64,000 nucleotides of DNA from Cytobacillus praedii (lineage in GTDB: Bacteria > Bacillota > Bacilli > Bacillales > Cytobacillaceae). The notes beneath the pieces were generated by a model. That model was not told the origin of the DNA, ran no database searches, and worked only from the letters and a program-made list of their open reading frames with translations. The stretch is taken from the NCBI RefSeq assembly GCF_001439605.1, contig NZ_LMBX01000001.1:151992-215991 (forward strand), written 5' to 3'. Numbering within the stretch: position 1 is the stretch's first letter; every line of letters starts with the position of its first letter. Below are positions 1 through 7,636 of this stretch, piece by piece. A program made the position numbers and the translations under genes.

Positions 1-28
1 TATTAAGGATTAACAGGAGAAGTGACCA

Positions 29-1300
29 TTGGAAAAACAAAATAGCAAATACAGATGGGTTGTCTTTGGCACAGTGTTGTTTACTTATTTTCTAATTGTT
101 AGCCAAAGAACGGCCCCAGGACTAATTACAGATCAATTAATGAAGGATTTCGGTCTAACAGCTTCAACGATTGGATTACTGACAAGCATTCAGTTTTTAG
201 CGTATGCAAGTCTGCAAATACCAATTGGGCTTTTATCTGATCGATATGGTCCTAATTTTTTTCTTATTGTTGGAACGATTTTTAATGGTTTAGGAACCGT
301 ATTATATAGTTTAGCCCCAAATGAATTTTTCCTTCTCTTTGCCAGATTATTAGTTGGATTAGGAGATGCAGCCATTTGGGTCAACTTAGTTTTGATTTTA
401 AGTTTGTGGTTTAAAGGAAATGAATTTGTTGGGCTGATTGGAGTAGCTGGGATGGCCGGGAGTTTTGGCTTCCTGCTGGCAACTGTGCCGTTTTCCTTGT
501 GGATTTCTTTATGGGGCTGGAAGGTTCCCTTTTTATCAATAGGGGTTATTTTATGTGTACTGGGCATCTTGCTTTACTTCATCCTTGTGAAAAAACCTAA
601 ACAACTCTTTAACGACTATCAGGAACAGAAGAAGATCTCATCTAAAGAAGAACTAGTAAAGGAAAAGACAATATCACTGCTGCGCCGCATCCTTTCAAGC
701 CGCCAAGCTTGGGCAACCTTCTTATGTCATTTCGGTGTTGTGGGCACATATGTTGGATTTATCGGTTCATGGGCTGTTCCATATGGGATGCATGTATATG
801 ATATGAATCGTTCAGATGCGAGCCAGCTAATTATGATCGGATTAATCGGCGCAATCATCGGCGCACCCATTACGAGCTGGATTGCAGGACGCATAGGATC
901 AATCAAAAAGCCTTATACAGTTATTCATTTCATATCATTTTTATGCTGGGCTGCCATTCTATTATTGGGGGGAGAGCCGCCCTTATTCATGCTTATCGTT
1001 CTTTTCTTTATCATCGGTTATTGCAATGGGGCAAATACGTTAACATTTGCTGTTGTCCGACAATCATTTGCTCGGAAAGAGGTTGGTCTAGCTTCTGGAT
1101 TTGCGAATACAGGCGGGTTTTTAAGTGCCGTTCTTTTGCCTGGTATTTTTGGTAAAATACTCGATCATTTTCATACTGCACCAATCCAGGTAGGCTATCA
1201 CTACGCATTTATCATACCGGTTGTCTTTTCCATGCTTGGCTTGGTTGGCGGGCTTTTAATTAAGGAGCAGCGTCAGGAAGAAATGGAGTTCAATTTGTAA
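29..1300 (+). CDS. MFS transporter, substrate unknown
   Basis: Secondary transporter of the major facilitator superfamily in the cytoplasmic membrane; the substrate cannot be read from the sequence. The 423 residues are hydrophobic with about 12 predicted helices, split by a basic loop near residues 190-215. The loop after helix 2 carries GLLSDRYGPN, the family G-x-L-x-D-R-x-G signature. I chose the TTG at 29 because AGGAGA (15-20) lies eight bases upstream; a GTG at 22 is out of frame. Its promoter lies before the window. No terminator is obvious behind it, and the next landmark is the riboswitch near 1440. Confidence 0.85.
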   Translation: MEKQNSKYRWVVFGTVLFTYFLIVSQRTAPGLITDQLMKDFGLTASTIGLLTSIQFLAYASLQIPIGLLSDRYGPNFFLIVGTIFNGLGTVLYSLAPNEFFLLFARLLVGLGDAAIWVNLVLILSLWFKGNEFVGLIGVAGMAGSFGFLLATVPFSLWISLWGWKVPFLSIGVILCVLGILLYFILVKKPKQLFNDYQEQKKISSKEELVKEKTISLLRRILSSRQAWATFLCHFGVVGTYVGFIGSWAVPYGMHVYDMNRSDASQLIMIGLIGAIIGAPITSWIAGRIGSIKKPYTVIHFISFLCWAAILLLGGEPPLFMLIVLFFIIGYCNGANTLTFAVVRQSFARKEVGLASGFANTGGFLSAVLLPGIFGKILDHFHTAPIQVGYHYAFIIPVVFSMLGLVGGLLIKEQRQEEMEFNL

Positions 1301-1439
1301 AGGGAAATAAAATATTTGATAGTTCAACCTTCTAACAATGTAGAATTTTGACGAGTTTTGTTGAATTATAAATTAGAATGAATTATTATAAGGGTTAGAG
1401 GTTAAAAAGTCCTATATAAAAAGTCCAGCATAAATGAGT

Positions 1440-1535
1440 TTAAAGGCAAACTATTCGAAAGAATAGGACGCAAAGCCAAGGGTCTAAGGTAGAGGTTTAG
1501 TGAATGCTAAACTAACTATGACAGCCGGTTGCCAA
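1440..1535 (+). promoter_or_regulatory. Cyclic di-GMP-I (GEMM) riboswitch aptamer
   Basis: The sequence shows the GEMM-I core in order: GGCAAAC at about 1445, a P2 hairpin CTATTC-GAAA-GAATAG (1451-1466) with its GNRA tetraloop, the conserved GGACGCAAAGCC (1466-1477), and a second hairpin (AGGTTTAG / CTAAACT) ending in AGCCGG near 1524. These are the ligand-pocket and tetraloop-receptor segments of the class I c-di-GMP aptamer. It lies in the 5' leader of the small gene at 1625, so that gene is probably controlled by intracellular c-di-GMP. Confidence 0.9.
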
Positions 1536-1562
1536 ATTTTTGAATGGGTTATTTGAATTTTT

Positions 1563-1600
1563 GGCTATATACGAATGAGGGATAGCTTTTTTCTTTTGCC
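1563..1600 (+). terminator. Possible riboswitch expression platform terminator
   Basis: GCTAT (1564-1568) can pair with ATAGC (1582-1587), followed by TTTTTTCTTTT. The stem is only 5-6 bp. Upstream, GCCAAA (1531-1536) can pair with TTTTGGC (about 1559-1565) and would capture the left arm, giving an antiterminator. This fits control by attenuation between aptamer and gene, but folding should be computed. Confidence 0.45.
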
Positions 1601-1624
1601 TACTTTTTATACGAGGTGATTCTT

Positions 1625-1996
1625 TTGAAGGTAAATGAATTAATACAGGAAGTTAATAAAAATGTAGAAAATTTAGACTTTGTAACGACAAGAAAATTGA
1701 TTGAGGATAATATAGAGATGTTAAGCAAGCATAAGGTATTACTGAAAAGTAATGCGAGAGAGCTGCTAAAAATGCTTGAAGATCGGTTAGATGCAGGCTA
1801 TGAACCTATTTCAAGGCAGGACATGGCTACGGTCATTGCCCTAAATACCTACGCAACCAAATTCGATATTCGGTCCATTAAGCTAATCGTAAAAGACAAA
1901 GCAAAGTTGTTATTAAGAAAAGATGTTGTTGAATACTTAAATAAAGACGCGAAGGTGCTATTAGAAGGTATGGGTGTAATAGAGAAGATTAGTTAA
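1625..1996 (+). CDS. Unknown helical protein under c-di-GMP riboswitch
   Basis: A 123-residue soluble protein I do not recognise. It is charged (Lys, Glu, Asp rich), predicted mostly alpha-helical, with no signal peptide, membrane segment or cysteine. The N-terminal half (KVNELIQEVNKNV, then LIEDNIEMLSKHK) looks like paired helices that could dimerise. A GTG at 1616 would add three residues, but it lies inside GAGGTGAT (1613-1620), an excellent ribosome site for the TTG at 1625, so I prefer the TTG. It is transcribed alone behind the c-di-GMP riboswitch and ends in a strong terminator. A role in the motile-to-sessile switch is inferred only from that regulator. Confidence 0.75.
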   Translation: MKVNELIQEVNKNVENLDFVTTRKLIEDNIEMLSKHKVLLKSNARELLKMLEDRLDAGYEPISRQDMATVIALNTYATKFDIRSIKLIVKDKAKLLLRKDVVEYLNKDAKVLLEGMGVIEKIS

Positions 1997-2031
1997 GTCT
2001 TAAAACTATTAAAATATAGGAGTCAGTTACT

Positions 2032-2066
2032 GAGAATCCCCTGAAAAAATTATCAGGGGATTCTTT
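2032..2066. terminator. Bidirectional terminator
   Basis: AGAATCCCCTGA pairs with TCAGGGGATTCT around a short A-rich loop, followed by TTTTATTTTTT on the plus strand and preceded by A-rich sequence that reads as a U tract on the minus strand. It separates the riboswitch gene from the convergent siderophore operon. Confidence 0.85.
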
Positions 2067-3073
2067 TATTTTTTCAATAATAAGTACATGAAGTAGGGTG
2101 CACCAATTAATGCAACCATAATGCCCGCTGAAATGCCGTCTGGTTCAACTAGGTTACGCCCAATGGTGTCCGCGAATAAAAGAAGCCACCCGCCAATCAG
2201 AATGGCGAGGGGGATAAATAATTGATTTCTCGGTCCAACTAAGGCTTTGGCAATATGTGGAGCCATCAGTCCAATAAAAGTAATTCCGCCTGTAACTGAA
2301 ACGGCTGCAGCGGCTAAAGCAACAGCTGTCAAAAGAAGAACGATCCTTTCCTTTTCAATCGATAAACCAACCCCAATAGCGACAGGCTCGTTTAACCCAA
2401 GGAGGTTCAAGCGATTTGCCTTATATAAGGTATAGGGAATGAGAATTATAAGCCACGGAAGGAGTGCCGAGATAAAAGGCCAGTCAGTGCCCCAAATATT
2501 TCCGGCTAACCATTTGGCAATGAAATCAACCTTTTCCCGTTCAGCTGAAGAAATGAGTACAATCATCGCTCCAGATAGCGCAGTTGAAAATCCAACCCCA
2601 ATTAGGACTAACCGAACAGGCTGGAGCCCAACTTTTTTATTATATGAGAAGAAATAGATGAAGCATGCTGTAATTAGTGCGCCTATAAAAGCAACAGCTG
2701 GAAGCAGATAAACAAACGAACCAGCATCGATTGGGAAAAACAAAAAGAAAACGGCGATCGCTACGCCCGCTCCTGAATTAATCCCTATGATTCCAGGATC
2801 GGCAAGATCATTTCGAGTGATCCCTTGCAGAATCGCTCCAGATAAAGCAAGTGCCATACCTGCCAGAAGTGTAATAATAATCCGTGGCAGCCGTATAGAA
2901 AATAAAATAAACTCTTCTTTAAATGTGCCCTGCCCAAATAATATAGGGAATAATCGGTTATAGGAGATGGATGAGTAACCAAGTCCCATGCCAATAAAGA
3001 TTGTAAGAAAAATAAGGACGATTAATATGAATAATAAAATACGTTGTCTTTTGAGTATACTAGGCTGAATCAT
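2066..3073 (-). CDS. Siderophore ABC importer, FecCD permease 2
   Basis: Second membrane subunit of an iron-siderophore importer of the FecCD/BtuC family (335 residues, usual length about 330, with the many helices of this fold). Recognisable stretches are GAILQGITRNDLADPGIIGI after helix 2 and GGITFIGLMAPHIAKALVG near the C terminus, the loop that contacts the ATPase. Its ATG overlaps the stop of the upstream permease by four bases (ATGA), which indicates translational coupling. It is the last gene of the ATPase, binding protein, permease, permease operon. The siderophore (hydroxamate or catecholate) cannot be assigned. Confidence 0.92.
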   Translation of the reverse strand: MIQPSILKRQRILLFILIVLIFLTIFIGMGLGYSSISYNRLFPILFGQGTFKEEFILFSIRLPRIIITLLAGMALALSGAILQGITRNDLADPGIIGINSGAGVAIAVFFLFFPIDAGSFVYLLPAVAFIGALITACFIYFFSYNKKVGLQPVRLVLIGVGFSTALSGAMIVLISSAEREKVDFIAKWLAGNIWGTDWPFISALLPWLIILIPYTLYKANRLNLLGLNEPVAIGVGLSIEKERIVLLLTAVALAAAAVSVTGGITFIGLMAPHIAKALVGPRNQLFIPLAILIGGWLLLFADTIGRNLVEPDGISAGIMVALIGAPYFMYLLLKK

Positions 3074-4080
3074 GAGAAAGCTTTTCCTCCTTTACGTACG
3101 ATGAACAGGAAGAAAGGTAAACCAATCATAGCAATAATTGCAACAATCGGGGTTTCGTACGGTGCATTAATAGTACGGCCAAGTGTATCGGCTAACAGCA
3201 TAAAAGAAGCACCGATAATGGCTGACATAGGAATGATAAACCGGTAATCTGTTCCAACAATTGCACGAACAATATGAGGAACCATTAATCCAATGAAGAC
3301 CATATTTCCAACAAGTGCGACAGCAGCACCAGCAAGTAAGATAATAACGATAAATAGGACCATTTTTACTTGAGTTGTCTTTTGCCCTAAACCAACAGCT
3401 ACTTCTTCATTTAGACTAAGGATCGTTAGTTGTCTGGAGAAGAAGAGCGAAATAATAATTCCAGCTAAAATAAATGGAACAATTACTTGGAGCTGTACCC
3501 AGGATGTTCCAATTAATCCGCCAGCCGTCCACATCGATACATTCTTTGATATTTTAAAGTATATTCCGACGCCCTCTGATACTGCATATAAAAAGGCAGA
3601 TACAGCAGCCCCTGCTAATACAATTCGAAGAGGGGAGAAGCCTCCTTTTTTCAGTGCGCCAATGCCAAATACCATAGTCGCTCCTATAGCCGCTCCAATA
3701 AAACAGGCGATCATAATCCCAAAGTAATTGGTCGATGGGATGAAGGCGATCGAAATAGCTAATGCCGCATTGGCCCCAGCTGTTAATCCAAGCAATCCAG
3801 GATCAGCAAGTGGATTTCTGGTTATCCCTTGCATAATGGCACCAGAAACAGCTAGTGCAGCACCGACAAATACAGCTGCAATTTCACGCGGAAGACGGAT
3901 TTCGCGAATAATAGAAATTTGATCGCTTTCCGCATTGGAAGTCAGCGCTAACCATACATCTTTCACAGCAATATCCGCGGCACCAAAAACGCAAGCTATC
4001 ACAAACATTCCCACAAAAAGAAAGATTCCAGCAAGAAGTTTACATATAAAGGGTGTTGTCCGTTGAGTTTCTTTTTTCAT
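3070..4080 (-). CDS. Siderophore ABC importer, FecCD permease 1
   Basis: First FecCD-family permease of the importer, 336 residues. It has GAIMQGITRNPLADPGLLGL after helix 2 and NMVFIGLMVPHIVRAIVG near the end, both family hallmarks, and pairs with the permease at 2066 to form the membrane channel. An upstream start at 4131 is open, but the ATG at 4080 has GAGGA five bases ahead and gives the normal length, so I chose it. It follows the binding-protein gene by about 70 bases. Confidence 0.92.
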   Translation of the reverse strand: MKKETQRTTPFICKLLAGIFLFVGMFVIACVFGAADIAVKDVWLALTSNAESDQISIIREIRLPREIAAVFVGAALAVSGAIMQGITRNPLADPGLLGLTAGANAALAISIAFIPSTNYFGIMIACFIGAAIGATMVFGIGALKKGGFSPLRIVLAGAAVSAFLYAVSEGVGIYFKISKNVSMWTAGGLIGTSWVQLQVIVPFILAGIIISLFFSRQLTILSLNEEVAVGLGQKTTQVKMVLFIVIILLAGAAVALVGNMVFIGLMVPHIVRAIVGTDYRFIIPMSAIIGASFMLLADTLGRTINAPYETPIVAIIAMIGLPFFLFIVRKGGKAFS

Positions 4081-4151
4081 TGATTCCTCATCTTTTCTTT
4101 TCATAGAATAAGGGAAGAGGAATTCTTGCAAAAAGAATTCCTCATGAACAT

Positions 4152-5081
4152 TTAGTTACCTAAAAATGACTTTTTAAAGAAGGCAAGCTGTTTTTCCAGT
4201 GTAACAGGGTCAGTGAATGAAGCCCCATTTCCTTCCATTTCAAATACACGATTGTTTTTTACAGCAGGAATATTTTTGTATGTTTCTGTATCCTGGAATG
4301 AGGTATCGGCATCTGCATATTTACTGAAGACGATGTAATCTCCTGCGAACTCTGGCAGCACCTCAGCTGATAATGTATAATAGCCTTCTTTTAATGCCAT
4401 TTCTTTTACTTTTTCAGGCATTTTTAGCTTCATAGATTGATATAAAATTTCCGTGCCGCGTGCCCAGTTATCCCCAAAAACGTAAAGCTGCTTATCATAG
4501 CCTTCAATGACAGTCACTGTTGCATCTTCACCAATTTTTGCCCGAATCTCTTCTCCAGCTGCTTCTGCTTGAGTTTTAAAGTCATCTGCCCATTTCTTTG
4601 CTTCATTCTCTTTGTTTAAAAGCTTGCCAAGTTCAATATGCTGAGTGAGATAATCTACTTTTCCCCATGTGTATGTGACAGTAGGCGCAATTTCACTTAA
4701 TTTATCGATGTTTTTACTAGTGGAACCGGCAATAATTAAATCAGGCTCTAATTCAATAATTTTCTCTAAGCTTTCATCTGAAACTTCTTCTACATCTTTT
4801 AATTCTTCTGCAAACGTTGGATTATTCTTGGACCAAGTGTCTACTCCAACAATATTTACACCTAAACTAATAACATTTCCTGTGTATCCAGAGAGCAGAA
4901 TAACTCTTTGCGGGTCTGCAGGAACTTCAATGGGCCCAGTTTCAGACTGGTACGTGATCGTTTCCGATTTTTTTTCATCTTTAGGTGCTTCTTTCTCTTC
5001 TTCTTTTCCGGCTGATTGACTGCTGCAGGCACTAATTAGCAGCACCAGCAACAGCATAAATGGCAGTAGCAGTTTCTTCAT
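4152..5081 (-). CDS. Siderophore-binding lipoprotein
   Basis: Extracytoplasmic ligand-binding subunit of the importer, a class III (FhuD/FeuA-like, TroA-superfamily) binding protein of 309 residues. A lipoprotein signal peptide ends in LLISAC with the lipid-bearing Cys at 19, followed by an acidic and lysine-rich linker. Motifs such as DPQRVILLSG and LEPDLIIAG are typical of the family. The start is supported by AAAGGAGC upstream. Unusually, this start lies 50 bases inside the end of the ATPase gene, in another frame, so the two reading frames genuinely overlap. Confidence 0.9.
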   Translation of the reverse strand: MKKLLLPFMLLLVLLISACSSQSAGKEEEKEAPKDEKKSETITYQSETGPIEVPADPQRVILLSGYTGNVISLGVNIVGVDTWSKNNPTFAEELKDVEEVSDESLEKIIELEPDLIIAGSTSKNIDKLSEIAPTVTYTWGKVDYLTQHIELGKLLNKENEAKKWADDFKTQAEAAGEEIRAKIGEDATVTVIEGYDKQLYVFGDNWARGTEILYQSMKLKMPEKVKEMALKEGYYTLSAEVLPEFAGDYIVFSKYADADTSFQDTETYKNIPAVKNNRVFEMEGNGASFTDPVTLEKQLAFFKKSFLGN

Positions 5082-5880
5082 TTTTCTTTGCTCCTTTTAC
5101 TAAGTTGTATGTAATGCACATTGGTTTATTTGTCCTGGGATCTCTCCCAATTTCAGCATCTATATTGAAAACTTGTTTAAGTACCTCGTGATGAATGACT
5201 TCTTCGCAATTTCCAGCTTTAACAATTTCGCCGTTTTTTAAGGCAATAATATAATCAGCAAACCGGGCAGCCTGATTTAAATCATGTAGAACCATGACAA
5301 TCGTGCGTTCTTGTTCTTCGTTTAGTTTTTGCAATAGTTCTAGTACTTCTAGCTGATGGGCCATGTCTAAATAAGTCGTAGGCTCATCAAGGAAGATGAT
5401 TTCGGTTTCTTGTGCAAGGGCCATCGCAATCCAAACTCGCTGCCTTTGCCCTCCTGATAGGGCATCCACAGGACGGAATTTAAAATCAGCTGTTCCTGTC
5501 ACATCTAGGGCCCAATCGATTACTTCATAGTCTTTTTTTGTTAATCGTCCAAAACCTTTTTGATAGGGAAAGCGCCCATAGGAAACGAGTTCCCCAACTG
5601 TTAACCCGCTGGCACTTTCGGGAGATTGGGGGAGAATGGCCATTTTCCTCGCCAGAATCTTCGTATTTTCTTTTGCGATATTTTCTCCATCCAATACGAC
5701 AGCTCCTGATTGGTGTGGAATAATTCTTGTAATGGCTTTTAGAAGGGTAGACTTTCCACAGCCATTGGATCCGATGATCGTAGTAATTTTTTTATCTGGG
5801 ATATGTATGCTAAGATCTTTAACAATTTTTCGTTCACCATAGCCAATATTTAATTCGTTTGTATATAGGCGAACCATCAT
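5032..5880 (-). CDS. Siderophore ABC importer ATPase (FhuC/YusV type)
   Basis: ATP-hydrolysing subunit, 282 residues, that drives the two FecCD permeases. It shows Walker A GSNGCGKSTL (about residues 36-45), signature LSGGQRQR, Walker B EIIFLDEP and the switch histidine in VMVLHDL. It is the first gene behind the Fur-controlled promoter, with GGGGGT ahead of the ATG. The last 16 or so residues overlap the start of the binding-protein gene and are Ala/Glu rich, so they may be a late extension. B. subtilis YusV is close in length. Confidence 0.92.
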   Translation of the reverse strand: MMVRLYTNELNIGYGERKIVKDLSIHIPDKKITTIIGSNGCGKSTLLKAITRIIPHQSGAVVLDGENIAKENTKILARKMAILPQSPESASGLTVGELVSYGRFPYQKGFGRLTKKDYEVIDWALDVTGTADFKFRPVDALSGGQRQRVWIAMALAQETEIIFLDEPTTYLDMAHQLEVLELLQKLNEEQERTIVMVLHDLNQAARFADYIIALKNGEIVKAGNCEEVIHHEVLKQVFNIDAEIGRDPRTNKPMCITYNLVKGAKKNEETATAIYAVAGAAN

Positions 5881-5921
5881 GTAACCCCCATTTTTCAGAA
5901 AATAGTAGTCTCAACTTTATT

Positions 5922-5983
5922 TGATAATGATTATCAATATCGTTTATGACTCAAACTATAATTCTATTTTTTTCTTTTGTCAA
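5922..5983 (-). promoter_or_regulatory. Fur-controlled promoter of siderophore operon
   Basis: Reading the minus strand, TTGACA (5983-5978) and TATAGT (5960-5955) are separated by 17 bases, a near-consensus sigma-A promoter. The predicted start near 5948 is followed by TGATAATGATTATCA (5922-5936), a perfect 7-1-7 Fur box, so Fur with iron would block early transcription. Confidence 0.9.
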
Positions 5984-5997
5984 TCGTTATTTTTGTA

Positions 5998-6045
5998 TTG
6001 CGAAAATAAAGAAAAGGGGATATAGTTTAGTGAGAATGATAATCA
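5998..6045 (+). promoter_or_regulatory. Fur-controlled promoter of flavoprotein gene
   Basis: TTGCGA (5998-6003) and TATAGT (6021-6026) lie 17 bases apart, and TGAGAATGATAATCA (6031-6045) matches 13 of 15 positions of the 7-1-7 Fur box right at the predicted start site. The gene at 6075 should therefore be induced by iron starvation together with the divergent importer. Confidence 0.85.
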
Positions 6046-6074
6046 ATAACAATTACGGTTTGGGGTGAGCGGAG

Positions 6075-7127
6075 ATGGAACATCGAGAAATATACGATGT
6101 AACGGTCATTGGTGGAGGACCTGCAGGCCTTTATTCAACTTTTTATAGTGGATTGAGAGAAATGAAAACAAAACTGATTGAATATCAGCCGCAATTAGGC
6201 GGGAAAATTCATGTATATCCAGAAAAAATGATTTGGGATGTGGGAGGAATGACGCCAATTCCAGGTGCAAAGCTGATTGAACAGCTTGTCGAGCAGGGAT
6301 TGACTTTTAATCCAACCGTTGTATTAAATGAAAAAGTACACTCTATCACTCATGACGAAGATGATGGAATTTTCATTTTACATGCCGCTTCAGGCCAAAA
6401 GCATTATTCGAAAACAGTTATTGTGGCTGTTGGCGGCGGGATATTAAATCCGCTTAAGCTTAAGATTGAAGGGGCAGAAAGGTTCGAAGTATCAAATTTA
6501 AATTACACAATAAAGTCTTTAAAACGTTTTAAGGATAAAACAGTTATTATTTCGGGTGGAGGCAACTCGGCTGTTGATTGGGCAAATGAATTAGTGCCTA
6601 TAGCGAAGAAAGTGTATGTAACTTATAGAAAAGAGGCTTTAAAGGGACATGAGGCACAAGTTACTCAGTTATTGAACAGCTCAGCTGCATGTTTCTTCCA
6701 TACAGAGATTACAAAGCTTATTGCTGATAGCAAGCATGAGGTAATTGAACGTGTCGAACTTACCAATATGGAAACAGGTGAGGTCTCTTATTTGCCAATA
6801 GATGATGTCATTATTAATCATGGATTTGAAAGAGACGCAGCCTTGCTTGATAACAGTGAATTAAATATTGCCTTGGCAGATCAATATTATATATCAGGAA
6901 ATGCCACTAGTGAATCTACTGTCCCAGGGCTTTATGCTGCTGGTGATATTCTAACATACGAAGGAAAAGTCCATTTAATTGCAGGAGCATTCCAGGATGC
7001 AGTGAACGCGGTGAACAAAGCAAAGCAATTTATCCAGCCTGATGCTCAAAAGTTCGGTATGGTCTCTTCGCATAATGATGTTTTCAAGAAGCGAAATAGG
7101 GAATTAGTCAAGCAGCTAATGAGTTAA
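6075..7127 (+). CDS. NAD(P)H-ferredoxin/flavodoxin reductase, YcgT/YumC family
   Basis: FAD enzyme of the thioredoxin-reductase-like ferredoxin-NADP reductase group, 350 residues. The N-terminal FAD fingerprint is GGGPAGLYSTFYSG (about residues 13-26), the central NAD(P)H site is GGGNSAVDWA (about 161-170), and GLYAAGDI near 290 is the second FAD contact. It lacks the CxxC pair of true thioredoxin reductases. The Fur box at its promoter and its divergence from a siderophore importer suggest it supplies electrons for releasing iron from imported ferric siderophore; B. subtilis YcgT is a Fur-regulated relative. The role is inference; the family is clear. Confidence 0.88.
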   Translation: MEHREIYDVTVIGGGPAGLYSTFYSGLREMKTKLIEYQPQLGGKIHVYPEKMIWDVGGMTPIPGAKLIEQLVEQGLTFNPTVVLNEKVHSITHDEDDGIFILHAASGQKHYSKTVIVAVGGGILNPLKLKIEGAERFEVSNLNYTIKSLKRFKDKTVIISGGGNSAVDWANELVPIAKKVYVTYRKEALKGHEAQVTQLLNSSAACFFHTEITKLIADSKHEVIERVELTNMETGEVSYLPIDDVIINHGFERDAALLDNSELNIALADQYYISGNATSESTVPGLYAAGDILTYEGKVHLIAGAFQDAVNAVNKAKQFIQPDAQKFGMVSSHNDVFKKRNRELVKQLMS

Positions 7128-7231
7128 TTTTTATTATTTTGTTTGCTTTTTATGAATTTATACTCTTTGAATAAAGTACTTACATTAGGGAAATCTACAT
7201 ATGTACTTTTGATAAAAAGGAGAGATATAAA

Positions 7232-7420
7232 TTGAAAAAGCGCCAAAATGAAGCACAGGAGCATGAAAAAGTGATTGCGGCACAAAACCAAGCAGGGCAA
7301 TTCAATCAAACAGATACTGAATTTTCTCTGGATGAAAATGTGCAGGCGGCAGTTGCTAAAAGTATACAAAACCAAGCGAAAAATCAGCAGCCAACCTATC
7401 AGCCAAACAAACCAATTTAA
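7232..7420 (+). CDS. Possible gamma-type small acid-soluble spore protein
   Basis: A 62-residue polar protein rich in Gln and Asn with no hydrophobic core. It reads AAQNQAGQFNQTDTEFS and later SIQNQAKNQQ, resembling the repeated unit of gamma-type SASPs, in which a Q/N-rich stretch is followed by a TEF germination-protease site. It has one such unit rather than two. The TTG start has AAAAGGAG ahead of it, and a terminator follows at once. If correct, it is an amino-acid store in the spore core made under forespore control. The family assignment is tentative. Confidence 0.5.
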   Translation: MKKRQNEAQEHEKVIAAQNQAGQFNQTDTEFSLDENVQAAVAKSIQNQAKNQQPTYQPNKPI

Positions 7421-7425
7421 ATTAG

Positions 7426-7457
7426 AAATCTGACACTAATGGTGTCAGATTTTTTTG
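7426..7457 (+). terminator. Rho-independent terminator
   Basis: AAATCTGACAC pairs with GTGTCAGATTT, followed by TTTTTT, directly behind the small gene ending at 7420. Confidence 0.85.
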
Positions 7458-7467
7458 TGGGGTTTGG

Positions 7468-7578
7468 CGAATATAATCAGTGTGACGTCGAATATATTTT
7501 GTTTTTGTCCAATATATCGAGGTGGACGGCGAAAATATCATTATATTGTCCAATAAAAGCCATGCCACGGCGAATATA
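7468..7578. repeat. Phased six-unit CSAATATA array
   Basis: Six copies of an octamer close to CGAATATA begin at 7468, 7489, 7509, 7530, 7550 and 7571: CGAATATA, CGAATATA, CCAATATA, CGAAAATA, CCAATAAA, CGAATATA. The spacings are 21, 20, 21, 20 and 21 bases, about two helical turns. Sequences between copies are not conserved apart from a preceding G or GG. No gene lies here. The function is unknown. Confidence 0.7.
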
Positions 7579-7636
7579 GTAGTGAGGATGGTATAATTAG
7601 ACAGAAAGTGCAAGCGATCTAAAGGGAGAAGAAACC

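Noticed and set aside
7468-7578. CRISPR array
   Set aside because: The repeated unit is only eight bases, degenerate, with 12-13-base gaps and no cas genes nearby; this is not a CRISPR layout.
7422-7613. Open frame of 63 codons on the minus strand inside the phased array
   Set aside because: No ribosome site, no recognisable protein and full overlap with the terminator and repeat; it is a by-product of AT-rich sequence.
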